Part shown: piece by piece, positions 7,725-15,666 of the stretch | How positions within the stretch are numbered: the stretch's first letter is position 1 | How the letters are laid out: each line of letters opens with the position of its first letter | Assembly (NCBI RefSeq): GCF_009720725.1 | Contig: NZ_WNKT01000017.1 | Span: forward strand, 1 to 64,000 | Direction: 5' to 3' | Origin: Allochromatium palmeri | GTDB taxonomy: Bacteria > Pseudomonadota > Gammaproteobacteria > Chromatiales > Chromatiaceae | DNA length: 64,000 nucleotides | The notes under the pieces: model-generated | Told to the model about the DNA's origin: nothing | Databases searched by the model: none | The model's input: the letters and a program-made list of their open reading frames with translations, nothing else | Translations under genes and position numbers: made by a program

Positions 7725-10424
7725 TCAGTCGCGGGTCTGATAGAGATGGGTGAACAGCGCCAAGCGATAGTCGCCGCCGAAACGCTCGATGCCCTGCTGG
7801 GCGATGACCTGGGCCAGACGCTGCATCACACGCCGACGTTCCGGCTCCAGATCGCGACCGCGCAAGCGCTGCTCCAGCATCCGATAGGTGCGATAGGCAA
7901 ACTGGCTGTGCCAGATGGCGTCTTCTGGGCGCGATGTCTTGGAATTCTGGAAACGCTCGGCCTTGTCGATGAGTTCCAGCAGTCCATAGAGATACCCTGT
8001 ACTCAGACCGATTTCGGTTGCCAGCCCTTCCAGTTCGGTGCGTGCCTTGTCCAGTTCATCGAAGGTTGTCCAGGGCACCGTTTGGCCAAAGCCGGTCACG
8101 CTGTCTTTCTCGGGACGGTGCGTTTTGGCCGCCTCCAGGGCCTGTTCGCCCAGCTCGCCCAGATGTCGCACCGGCAGCCCCGGCTTGGTCGTCGAGAGTC
8201 CAGCTGAGAAATGGATGCCGGGGTTCTCGGCGACATAGCGGTGAAACTCGGCGCGCAGTTCACGCGCCAAATCCATCTGCGTCTTCCAGGGTCCGATCAG
8301 GAAGAAGTCATCCCCGCCGGCAAACACGGTATAGGCGTTTGGGTAGCGGGTCCGGCACAGCCACGGCAGATAGAGGGCGAAGAAGGCGTTCATCTGGCGC
8401 GAGAGCGCCGCCATCTTGGCGAAGGTCGGGGCCTCCAGTCCGCGCTGGAAAATGGCGCCGAGGTTATCCACATCGCCCTTGAGCGTGGTCAGGGCGCGAA
8501 TACCGACCCAGCGCCCGCGCTCATCGAGGCGCTGATCCTCACAGGCCAGATGGTTGAAGGTCTTGGGTTCTTCGGGGCCGGCGTCGAACGGATCCTCGGG
8601 ATCGGCCCGACCATACTTGTCCTCGAACCAGACATTCCCGGACTCATCGCCCAGAAAGCGCGGGATGTAGGCGTTGATCGCGCGGCGCGCGTAGCCGTTC
8701 CATAACGGGCGGCGGCCGTCTTCATCCGGCAGACTGAAATCCCAGACCCGCAACAGGTTGTCGCGGTAGACCTCGGGGCCAAAGCGCCCGCTGGCTTCCT
8801 CGTCGCCGGTGAAGCCGACGCAATAGCCGAACAGGTCGATGTCGAGCGTGTCGCGGACGATTGGGGAGCGGCTCACCAGCAGCCGTTCGTGGCGGGTCAG
8901 CCAGTTGCCCAAGTCGATCTGGTCCTTGGCCAGACGCCCGAGATGGATGGTGCGACCGGCTTCCGTGAGTTGCGTCACTGCCGGCGAACGTCCGTCGATC
9001 TGGCAGACACCACGGGTGTTATCGAAGCGATCGAGGAACCCGGTGAAGGCCGCCGTGGGGGCCGACTCGCCACAGAGCCCGAAGCGCTGAGCTTTGGCCT
9101 GTTCGAGCTGGGCGAACAGTCGTTTCATCAGCGCGCCGAAGCGACCATGAGCGTTAGGCGCGTCCGAATCACTCAGAAAGTCGTTGCACGAGGCCGCCAT
9201 CCAGGCCAGACCCACACCGGACTGCCCGCGACTGTGTTCCAGACACCAGGCATCGATGTCGCGACGCACGCGCTCGAGCGCCTCCAGGGTCTCGGCGGTA
9301 TTGGGCGCCACGATCAGAAATTTGCCGGCGGCGTTGATGATCTGGCTGGTCGCAGGCAAGGCCAGCGCATCGAGCACGCGCATAGCCGCGCATTCGGTCA
9401 GGAGGCCGACGTAGAACGAGCGTCCGCGCAACAGCTTGGCGGCGCGGCGGTTGGTCTCTCCGCCACTGGCGAAGATGAACTCCTGGATGCCGAAGAGATC
9501 GCCCTGGATCAGTAGCAACTTCGACTCATCCCAGTCGAGGCGGTCGCGCTGCGCCTGAGCCACGGCCTTTGGATCGTCGCCGCGTTCGTGATGGTAACGC
9601 CACAACGCCACGGCCAGCGCGGCCACGGCCTTGGAGTGGTCGTAGAGCGAGACCTCCGGCCGGACGCCAAAGGCGGTGGCTGAGGGGATGGCGTGGGTGA
9701 AGGTCAGCCACAGGGTCTCGAAGTGATCGAGCCAGAGGTCGAGCCGCGCGCGGTGTGAGGCCGGGATCGCGGTCAGCGCCCCAAGAAAGCCGTCCCAGAG
9801 CCGGCGATAGTCGGCCTGAGCCTGGGCCGCCTGGGTGGTTTCGACCTCCTTGGCCGGCACCGGGAAGAGCGTCAACGGCGCCAGGGGCTGGAGCGGATAG
9901 CGTTTGGTCAGTGCGCCCGGTTTGGCGGCGGCCTCGTCCAGACGGATCTGCTCGAACAGCGTCAGTTGCCGGGACGTGATGTGGTTGAGCTTGGTGCTGG
10001 TCTGCTCCTCACTGTCGTTGTAGCGGTCGAAGGTCTCGCGTTCGAAGCCCGAAGCCACGCGGTCGGCGGTGGCGATGATCCACTGCATGAACGTGGTCGG
10101 TTTGTGGTGACAGGCGGCGGCATTGATGAGCGAGTCATCGGCATCGCGATCCTTCCAGGCCGCAAAGGGCGTCATGTCCTGGCCGACGAGGCGCGGCAGG
10201 TGCGGTTCCAGTTGGTCGATCGCCAGCGCCGTATAGGCCGCATGGCGATGGCTGTACCAGTGTCGACCGCCTTTCTCCTGGCGGCGGGCATAGAGCTGAA
10301 GATGCGTCTCCAGCGCCTCGGTGTCGATCATAAGCCCCGCGCGTTCGGCGAACTTGCCGACATCATGCAGCAGGCCCGCGAGCGCGACCCGGCAGGAGGC
10401 GGCCAAGCGGTCATCGTGTGTCAT
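7725..10424 (-). CDS. cas10: Cas10/Csm1, HD and GGDD active
   Basis: This is the large subunit of the type III-A complex, about 899 residues. The N-terminal HD nuclease motif LLHDVGKFAERAG (His20-Asp21) and downstream His residues (HRHAAY, AACHHKP) suggest an intact single-stranded DNase. The second palm domain holds VFAGGDDFFLIGPW at about residues 699-712, the GGDD cyclase motif that makes cyclic oligoadenylates from ATP. A zinc-type Cys cluster is not obvious between the palm domains. The ATG at 10424 is chosen over one four codons upstream because GGAG lies six bases before it. With can2 and the NE0113-like gene it forms a full signalling cassette. Confidence 0.96.
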   Translation of the reverse strand: MTHDDRLAASCRVALAGLLHDVGKFAERAGLMIDTEALETHLQLYARRQEKGGRHWYSHRHAAYTALAIDQLEPHLPRLVGQDMTPFAAWKDRDADDSLINAAACHHKPTTFMQWIIATADRVASGFERETFDRYNDSEEQTSTKLNHITSRQLTLFEQIRLDEAAAKPGALTKRYPLQPLAPLTLFPVPAKEVETTQAAQAQADYRRLWDGFLGALTAIPASHRARLDLWLDHFETLWLTFTHAIPSATAFGVRPEVSLYDHSKAVAALAVALWRYHHERGDDPKAVAQAQRDRLDWDESKLLLIQGDLFGIQEFIFASGGETNRRAAKLLRGRSFYVGLLTECAAMRVLDALALPATSQIINAAGKFLIVAPNTAETLEALERVRRDIDAWCLEHSRGQSGVGLAWMAASCNDFLSDSDAPNAHGRFGALMKRLFAQLEQAKAQRFGLCGESAPTAAFTGFLDRFDNTRGVCQIDGRSPAVTQLTEAGRTIHLGRLAKDQIDLGNWLTRHERLLVSRSPIVRDTLDIDLFGYCVGFTGDEEASGRFGPEVYRDNLLRVWDFSLPDEDGRRPLWNGYARRAINAYIPRFLGDESGNVWFEDKYGRADPEDPFDAGPEEPKTFNHLACEDQRLDERGRWVGIRALTTLKGDVDNLGAIFQRGLEAPTFAKMAALSRQMNAFFALYLPWLCRTRYPNAYTVFAGGDDFFLIGPWKTQMDLARELRAEFHRYVAENPGIHFSAGLSTTKPGLPVRHLGELGEQALEAAKTHRPEKDSVTGFGQTVPWTTFDELDKARTELEGLATEIGLSTGYLYGLLELIDKAERFQNSKTSRPEDAIWHSQFAYRTYRMLEQRLRGRDLEPERRRVMQRLAQVIAQQGIERFGGDYRLALFTHLYQTRD

Positions 10425-10472
10425 CGGTTTCTCCATGCGGCGTATTCTCCAACCGTTTCCCGATCTTTCGGT

Positions 10473-11522
10473 CTATTGCAAGCTTGCAAGCCGATAGCGC
10501 CCCAACCCAAAGGCCGTGCCCTGCCCGACATGCGTCCACTGCCCGAACCAGAGCGCCGGCCACAGGTCGGCAAGCGCCGGGCCATCAAGGCTGACCTCAC
10601 CGATCAGCCCGCCCAGCTGCATCAGCGCGTCCTGACGCGAGGAATAGCGCGTCCAGTCGTGCCAGCGCAACCAGTCGACTTCCAGTTGGAGGGCGGTGGG
10701 ATCGGTCGGCAACCGGCGATGATCGAAGCGGTCAGGATCGCCGCCATGTGCGACCGCCAGGGTGCGCAGTCGGCGATAGAGGGCATGGGCGACGTCGAAT
10801 GCGGTCAGCTCGCGCGCGCCGATGCGCCGTCCGTCGCGCTTGAGCCGCCAGGGGGTGAGCAGATGCAGGTGGGCACGCGCCGGGGCCGGCGGCATCACGG
10901 GCGCGGCGGTCTCCAGCGGCTCATAGCGTCCGACGGTGGCGTCATAGACCGTCCGCCAGTCCTCAGCGCCCAGCGTGACTTCGCGCTCAACGGCGGTCAG
11001 GGTGAAGCGTCCACCCGAGCGCCCGAATCCGCGCGTGCCGGCCAAGCCAAAGGCATGAATCAGATAGGGCATCTGCTGGATACCAGCGCCCAGCAACTGG
11101 AGATCGAGGTGAAAGGCAGCGTCCGGCTCCAGCGCACGCGGGGCGCGCGGATCGACGGCCAGGATAAAGGGATGCGGGGATCCGCCCGGCTGACCCTCGG
11201 CGTCCGGGGTCTCGAACAGGGTCGAGTAGACACAATGGTGGATGAGCAGGCAGCCCGTACAGGTCGGCTGGCGGGTGACACAGGCGGTGCGGCGCAGCCC
11301 ATGGCCGAGCAGTCCCCGCCAGGCCGAGCCGCTGTATTCGGGCAACCGGATCGGCTCCTGAGCCGTGAAGTGAACGCGGAAGCGGGTCAGTGGTAGAACG
11401 GACTCGACCATCGGCACACTGACCAACGGCTCCGTGTCGGTGTGTTCCGACGTGCCTGCAATCCCCAGATTCGCTGTGACCGCCTGTAACGGCCCGGCCT
11501 CGATCGGCGCTGTCCAACCCAT
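10473..11522 (-). CDS. cas6: Cas6 pre-crRNA endoribonuclease
   Basis: This 349-residue RAMP protein should cut the repeat RNA to yield crRNAs with the 8-nt 5' tag. The core begins FRVHFTAQEPIRLPEYSGSAWRGLLGHGLRR and ends with the glycine-rich LWFGQWTHVGQGTAFGLGRYRL typical of C-terminal Cas6 folds. A Cys-rich loop (CTGCLLIHHC) near residue 85 is like that of the PF10040 Cas6 group. ATG at 11522 has GAGGGGA eight bases upstream, so the 35-residue polar N-terminal lead is kept; an internal Met at residue 38 has no ribosome site. It is the first gene of the cas operon. Confidence 0.93.
   Translation of the reverse strand: MGWTAPIEAGPLQAVTANLGIAGTSEHTDTEPLVSVPMVESVLPLTRFRVHFTAQEPIRLPEYSGSAWRGLLGHGLRRTACVTRQPTCTGCLLIHHCVYSTLFETPDAEGQPGGSPHPFILAVDPRAPRALEPDAAFHLDLQLLGAGIQQMPYLIHAFGLAGTRGFGRSGGRFTLTAVEREVTLGAEDWRTVYDATVGRYEPLETAAPVMPPAPARAHLHLLTPWRLKRDGRRIGARELTAFDVAHALYRRLRTLAVAHGGDPDRFDHRRLPTDPTALQLEVDWLRWHDWTRYSSRQDALMQLGGLIGEVSLDGPALADLWPALWFGQWTHVGQGTAFGLGRYRLASLQ
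10476..10489. repeat. Palindrome TTGCAAGCTTGCAA at cas6/cas10 junction
   Basis: A perfect 14-nt palindrome overlapping the last codons and stop of cas6. It shares the CAAGCTTG core with the palindromes at 1043, 2572 and 11651. An operator, pause or RNA-processing site is conceivable. Confidence 0.6.
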
Positions 11523-11944
11523 GGTGTCTGTCCCCTCAAGCGTTCAGTCCAATGAAATCTGTGCGCCGTGGCCTCCATGCCTCCCTGGCTTCGGACGAGC
11601 CACCGGCGCGGAGCCCATCGTCTCAGCTTCGGTTGATCATCGCTGGTGATGCAAGCTTGCGCCAGTTCGCATGGCAAGCTCGCACTCGGTAGGCACCCGA
11701 GAGTATTGCTGCAAGCGTGGCTGACACCAATGATCCAGGTCAATTAACACCTTATTTTTAGTCGAAGCGTGGATTCAAATGTTGTAGCCCAGTGCACTGG
11801 ACAGGTGATCGTGGACGCAATACATAATGAATGCTGGTTTAATCGTGGCTCTGTCTGACTGATCAGCCGGTGTGGCTTGCACGTCATTCTGAAGGACAGA
11901 TTTGCCGATGTTCACGACGCCGAGGCCGTCGTTCGACACGACAC
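11523..11944. promoter_or_regulatory. Intergenic region with probable cas-operon promoter
   Basis: No convincing gene is seen in these 420 bases. Reading leftward toward cas6, an FNR/ANR-like box TTGAC-CTGG-ATCAT lies at 11730-11743 in an AT-richer patch, and a GCAAGCTTGC palindrome is at 11651-11660. I cannot pick a confident -10/-35 pair. A short leftward reading frame at 11775-11960 lacks any coding character I trust. Confidence 0.35.
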
Positions 11945-12433
11945 TCACAGCACCCGCCATACCAGCCGCTCCAGCCCGATGGCCACCACCGCGAGGATGC
12001 GCAGGTCGGTCAGGTCGTAACGCTTACGCAGGGTCGCGCCATAACGGCGTGCTTGTTCCGCCGCCTCGTCCAGCCGTGCGGCCACCGCCGGACGGGCAGC
12101 CAGGTCTCGCGCAGGCGTTCGACATAGAGGGCGCGGGCGACCGACCTCCTGGAGCGCCTTGAGGAAGTAGAGCGTCAGGGTTGGATTGTAAACCGAGGTC
12201 TCGGCGTCTTCGCTGAAACGATAGCCGTTGTAAAACGTGCGCATGGTGTTCAGAGCATCGGCGGGCGTCCAGGCCGAGGCGCCGGCACCCTCCGCCGCCA
12301 GCCGTTCCAGCACCGTCGTGACCTCGGATTCGGTGAAGCCGCAGAGCGTGTTGAATTTCGGCTCCAGATAGAGGGTTGCAACTGTTGCCTCATACCATAG
12401 CCAGACATAGATGAATGGGCTAATCTCTTCGGC
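11945..12433 (-). pseudogene. AAA-ATPase-like / PD-(D/E)xK protein remnant
   Basis: The leftward frame encodes LCGFTESEVTTVLERLA, then MRTFYNGYRFSEDAETSVYNP and TLYFLKALQEVG, which are characteristic of the middle of AAA-ATPase-like (PF09820) proteins, and ends RYDLTDLRILAVVAIGLERLVWRVL, typical of their C-terminal nuclease domain. Full-length members are about 500-550 residues; here the ATPase N-terminus is missing and roughly 150 residues between the two blocks are lost by an internal deletion. The remnant stops at the start of the TnpB-related gene, which reads the other way, so insertion of that element may have broken it. Confidence 0.7.
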
Positions 12434-13936
12434 ATGAAGCGTCCAGCCAAAGTGCAGCGTACCTATCATACCCGGATCAGCGATCCCGACGAGAGGCTGG
12501 ATGAGGTTCTGGACGGCTATGCGGAGGTGTATGGTCGCGCCGAGCGCGCGCTGTTGGCCGACCTGGCCCGTGGCGGCGATCCGGCGGCACTGAAGTCGGA
12601 CTATCTGATTCGTTTCGGGCTGACGGCGCGGCAGTTCAATGCGATGGCGATCAACCTGAAAGGCAAGATCGCGTCGATCCAGGAACGGCGCGCGGGGCTG
12701 CTTGAGGAAGCCAGGGCACGGATCAAGAAAGCCGAGCAGGTGGTCGCCAAGCTCGATCAAGTGCTGTCCCAGCCGCTGGAGGCGGCCGAACGCCGCCGTC
12801 GCCTGAACACACGCCACCAGAAACAGCGCCGGCTGGCCCGGTTGCGCGCGCGTCTGGCCCAGCTCGAAGCCGACCGTGCCGATGATCGCGTGCGCCTGTG
12901 CTTTGGCGGTCGCAAGCGGTTTCACGCCCAGTTCGACCTGCACGCTAATGGCTACGACTCCCACGACGCCTGGCGAGCGGACTGGTGCCGCGCTCGCGCC
13001 AGCCAGTTCGTGGTGCTGGGGTCCAAGGACGAGACGGGCGGCTGTCAGGGCTGTGTGGCGGAGTATCTCGGTGAGCAGTGCTTTGCCCTGCGCCTGCGGC
13101 TTCCCAACGTACTCTGTCAGGAGGGCGACAAATACGTTCGCTTCGACATCCGGCTCCCTTACGGCACCGAGGCCCTGGTCGCGGCCCTGACCCTGGAGCA
13201 GGCCATCAGCTACCGCTTCCAGCGTGATGCCCAGGGCTGGCGGGTATTCATCACCACCCAGGCGCGCCCCTTCGAGCAGCGCAGCGACCGGCAACTCGGG
13301 GCGATCGGGGTCGATCTCAACGCCGATCATCTGGCCGTCTGCGAGACCGACCGTCATGGCAATCCCATCGCCTCACTCACCATTCCGCTCGTCACCTACG
13401 GCCTCGACCGCCACCAGACCCAGGCGCGCATTGGCGAGGCGATCAAGACCCTGATGGACTTCGCCCGTGACCGGGGGAAGCCGCTGGCCATCGAGAAACT
13501 CGACTTTTCAGCCAAGAAAGCGGCGCTTGAAGCCGAGGGCGGGCGCTATGCCCGGATGCTCTCGGCCCTGGCCTATGATCGGATCGTCGCCACGCTCAAA
13601 GCGCGTGCCCATGACGCCGGGCTTGAAGTCTTCAGCCGCCACCCGGCCTACACTTCGCTGATCGGTCGGGAGAAATTCGCCGAGCGCTACGGCCTCGGTC
13701 CCCATCACGCCGCCGCGCTGGTCATCGCGCGGCGCGCCTTGAACCTCTCGGAGCGACCCAATCGCCGCGCCGGAACCGCCCGCCCCCTACCCGTGAGGAA
13801 TCGGGGGCGGCACGTCTGGGCGTTTTGGAGGCAGGTCGCCCGTGAGCAGCGACGGATGTACCGTACGGGCGGCCGGTCTACGGACCGATCCCGTGCGCCA
13901 CCGACCCCTCGGGGCACGGCGCGCACGGCGACCTGA
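12434..13936 (+). CDS. TnpB-related RuvC-fold protein (IS200/IS605 type)
   Basis: This 500-residue protein has an N-terminal helical, Arg-rich region (coiled coil about 70-150) and a RuvC-like fold: motif I IGVDLNADHLAVCE (about 292-305, Asp present) and motif II LAIEKLDFSAKK (about 352-363, Glu present). At the usual third motif it reads YGLGPHHAAALVIARRAL, with His where TnpB/Cas12 have Asp, and I find no CxxC pairs of the TnpB zinc ribbon. That matches the TnpB-related subfamily rather than canonical TnpB. The last 60 residues are Arg/Pro/Gly-rich and may be a by-product of an overlapping structured RNA. No tnpA lies nearby. The ATG at 12434 has no clear ribosome site. Confidence 0.8.
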   Translation: MKRPAKVQRTYHTRISDPDERLDEVLDGYAEVYGRAERALLADLARGGDPAALKSDYLIRFGLTARQFNAMAINLKGKIASIQERRAGLLEEARARIKKAEQVVAKLDQVLSQPLEAAERRRRLNTRHQKQRRLARLRARLAQLEADRADDRVRLCFGGRKRFHAQFDLHANGYDSHDAWRADWCRARASQFVVLGSKDETGGCQGCVAEYLGEQCFALRLRLPNVLCQEGDKYVRFDIRLPYGTEALVAALTLEQAISYRFQRDAQGWRVFITTQARPFEQRSDRQLGAIGVDLNADHLAVCETDRHGNPIASLTIPLVTYGLDRHQTQARIGEAIKTLMDFARDRGKPLAIEKLDFSAKKAALEAEGGRYARMLSALAYDRIVATLKARAHDAGLEVFSRHPAYTSLIGREKFAERYGLGPHHAAALVIARRALNLSERPNRRAGTARPLPVRNRGRHVWAFWRQVAREQRRMYRTGGRSTDRSRAPPTPRGTARTAT

Positions 13937-13990
13937 TCGCCCGTGGCCGGCGCGATTCCGGCCCGCCAATCGTCGGCAGCACTGTTCGGC
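13770..13990 (+). ncRNA. Candidate omega-RNA-like structured 3' end
   Basis: The 3' end of the tnpB-related gene and the following bases form several strong hairpins: an 8-bp stem at 13780-13787/13803-13810 (CCGCCCCC with its complement), and a two-tier hairpin with outer stem 13863-13869/13890-13896 and inner stem 13874-13878/13883-13887. TnpB guide RNAs overlap the gene's 3' end in the same way. No transposon right end is recognised, so function is inferred from position and structure only. Confidence 0.3.
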
Positions 13991-14019
13991 TGGCGTCCAT
14001 GGAATGTTTTTCTATGGTT

Positions 14020-14340
14020 TCAGGAACGGTTCAGATAGGCGATTCCGATCCAGCCGCGCGGCTTGAGACCCTGATCCGGCGCCTCCGGGCCGGCGAGGCG
14101 GGAGCGCACGCGGATGCTGTCGCCCGGCTTCACTCGGATGCTGGAGCGCAACACCGAGATGACCTCCATCCGGTAGAGGGCTTCGTTGCCCGTTGTTGGC
14201 TGAACCTCCAACACCTTGACCTCCAGCGTGGCCGCCGCTCCCTTCGACGGTGAGGACTCAGCCCAGACTGCTCCCCACAGGACCGACAGCGCGCCGAGAG
14301 CGGCGATGGTCGCGATCCGAATCGCATCGAGTTTGAACAT
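14020..14340 (-). CDS. Small exported protein of unknown function
   Basis: This 106-residue protein begins with a clear signal peptide (IRIATIAALGALSVLWGAVWAESS, cleavage probably after VWA at about residue 27). The mature part has alternating hydrophobic beta-type segments (LEVKVLEVQ, YRMEVISVL, DSIRVRSRLAG, GWIGIAYL) resembling an OB or small beta-barrel fold. I do not recognise a named family. It has no close operon partner: the DUF134 gene ends 117 bases upstream of its start in the same direction. Confidence 0.65.
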   Translation of the reverse strand: MFKLDAIRIATIAALGALSVLWGAVWAESSPSKGAAATLEVKVLEVQPTTGNEALYRMEVISVLRSSIRVKPGDSIRVRSRLAGPEAPDQGLKPRGWIGIAYLNRS

Positions 14341-14457
14341 GACGGAATCCTCATCGGAGTGGATGTCGACCCGTGCGGCCTTGACCAGACCGTAACGGAT
14401 TCCAGTCGCAGTCTAGTCGAGACGACGCGGAGGCGCGCTCGCTGGCCGCTTCACTGT

Positions 14458-14769
14458 CTACTCCTGATCCTGATCAATGGCTGATGACGAAGAACGCGGT
14501 TCGAGCACGAGCCGCCGGCCACCGATCAAGGCAGCGACGACAGTGTGCCGCGCCCGCGCCAGGGTGCGCGACAGCGTGGTGCGCGACACCCCCAGCCGTT
14601 CGGCCGCCTCTTCCTGGTACAACCCCTCGAGATCCATCAGACGCAGGGCTTCGAGCTCATCCGGGCGCAGCGTGAGGGTTTCGAGCTGACGTCCGCGTCG
14701 TCCGCAGGGTTTGAAGCAGAGTTCGCCGGGATCGAATCCAATCCGGCGTGTGCGGCGATGTCTGGGCAT
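14458..14769 (-). CDS. DUF134 family DNA-binding protein
   Basis: This 103-residue protein matches the DUF134 (PF02001) pattern: basic N-terminus MPRHRRTRRIGFDPGELCFKP, then LTLRPDELEALRLMDLEGLYQEEAAERLGVSRTTLSRTLARARHTV, which holds a sigma-like helix-turn-helix (about 55-80). Such proteins are usually encoded beside NifX-like and MinD-ferredoxin genes, as here, and probably regulate them. AGGAG lies nine bases before the ATG. It is divergent from the DUF5320/NifX-like operon across a 272-base region that contains a palindrome; autoregulation is plausible. Confidence 0.88.
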   Translation of the reverse strand: MPRHRRTRRIGFDPGELCFKPCGRRGRQLETLTLRPDELEALRLMDLEGLYQEEAAERLGVSRTTLSRTLARARHTVVAALIGGRRLVLEPRSSSSAIDQDQE

Positions 14770-14811
14770 GAACAGGGACTCCTGGGTGGATGAACAACGA
14801 TTGGACAGATT

Positions 14812-14859
14812 CTACTGAAACGCACATATGTGCGCTTGTTATTGCGAAATGTCAGGGTA
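14812..14859. promoter_or_regulatory. Duplicated operator-like element, copy 1
   Basis: In the divergent spacer between DUF134 and the DUF5320 gene, a perfect palindrome CGCACATATGTGCG (14821-14834) is followed by ATTGCGAAATGTCAGGGTA. The same 48-base block recurs at 21266-21313 with seven differences. Location between divergent genes suggests a control site; the binding protein is unknown, DUF134 being the obvious candidate. Confidence 0.55.
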
Positions 14860-15041
14860 AATGAATCAGGAATCGGCCGATACTTCCAGCACGGATGGCG
14901 ATCCTATCGCGGTCCTGGAGTTTGGGTGGTTCCGATCCGATGTCGGACACCGAGACGTGAATTGATTCAGGTGGATAGGGCGTCGGGCCGATGCAATCAC
15001 CGGCGTTCACGGCCTATCCGCCACCGACGAGGAGTCGAACA

Positions 15042-15290
15042 ATGCCGATGCAAGATGGAACAGGTCCGCGTGGAGCCGGACGGGGTCAGGGTCGCGGTCA
15101 GTGTCAAGGACGTGGACGCGGTCCCTGTGGCGGCGGTCGACGCGCCATGGCCAGTCAGGGGTTCGGTCGCCTGGGGCGTTCGGAACCCGGTGTTTCTGCG
15201 GCCGCCAGGCCGTTGAGTGAAGAGATCGCCCAGCTGCGTGTGCGGCTGGAACAGTTGGAACATGGTGTCCTGTCGGAGTCGGCGCGATGA
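15042..15290 (+). CDS. DUF5320 family small Gly/Arg-rich protein
   Basis: The start MPMQDGTGPRGAGRGQGRGQ and the C-terminal leucine-heptad helix LSEEIAQLRVRLEQLEHGV are the two hallmarks of DUF5320 proteins, which accompany NifX-like genes. The Gly/Arg segment carries two Cys residues (QGRGQCQGRGRGPCGG). Length is 82 residues. GAGGAG eight bases upstream supports the ATG at 15042. Its stop overlaps the next start (ATGA), so it is translationally coupled. Role unknown; a metal or cluster-handling partner is plausible from context. Confidence 0.8.
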   Translation: MPMQDGTGPRGAGRGQGRGQCQGRGRGPCGGGRRAMASQGFGRLGRSEPGVSAAARPLSEEIAQLRVRLEQLEHGVLSESAR

Positions 15291-15661
15291 AACTGGCGCT
15301 CTCAATGGCTGGTGATACGCTCGATGCGGCCTTCGATGCCCGTTTTGGGCGCGCGCCCTTCTTCGTTCTGGTCGACAGCGAAAGCGGCGAGTGGACACGT
15401 CTCCCCAATCCGGCGTTGGAGGCCGACGGCGGTGCGGGCGTGCGCGCGGCGCAGTTCCTCGCCGCTCAGGGCGCAGAAGTCGTGGTCAGCGGCGCCTATG
15501 GGCCGAAAGCCTGGACCACGCTGCACGCCGCCGGCCTCCGCGCCTTACTGGCACCTGAAGGTCAGAATGCCCTGATCGGACGTCAGCTGCTGGACCAGTT
15601 TCGCGCCGGAACCCTGCGCGAGGCCGAGGCGGCCAGTCACGACGGTCATCACGGAGGCTGA
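15287..15661 (+). CDS. NifX/ORP-like dinitrogenase cofactor family protein
   Basis: This 124-residue protein of the NifX/NifB/NafY superfamily (PF02579) has the opening MKLALSMAGDTLDAAFDARFGRAPFFVLVDSESGE, a strand-helix core EVVVSGAYGPKAWTTLHAAGL and a His-rich tail (SHDGHHGG) that could bind metal. Single-domain members include the orange protein that binds a Mo-Cu-S cluster. Position between DUF5320 and two MinD-ferredoxin ATPases matches the ORP-type arrangement. Substrate cluster unknown. Confidence 0.85.
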   Translation: MKLALSMAGDTLDAAFDARFGRAPFFVLVDSESGEWTRLPNPALEADGGAGVRAAQFLAAQGAEVVVSGAYGPKAWTTLHAAGLRALLAPEGQNALIGRQLLDQFRAGTLREAEAASHDGHHGG

Positions 15662-15666
15662 CGCCG

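Noticed and set aside
12434-13357. Leftward frame opposite the tnpB-related gene
   Set aside because: Only the part left of 12434 shows protein family motifs; the rest mirrors the tnpB-related codons.
12434-13936. A type V CRISPR effector (Cas12-like) paired with the array
   Set aside because: Size, missing zinc ribbon and third motif fit the TnpB-related group; the array repeat and neighbours fit type III-A.
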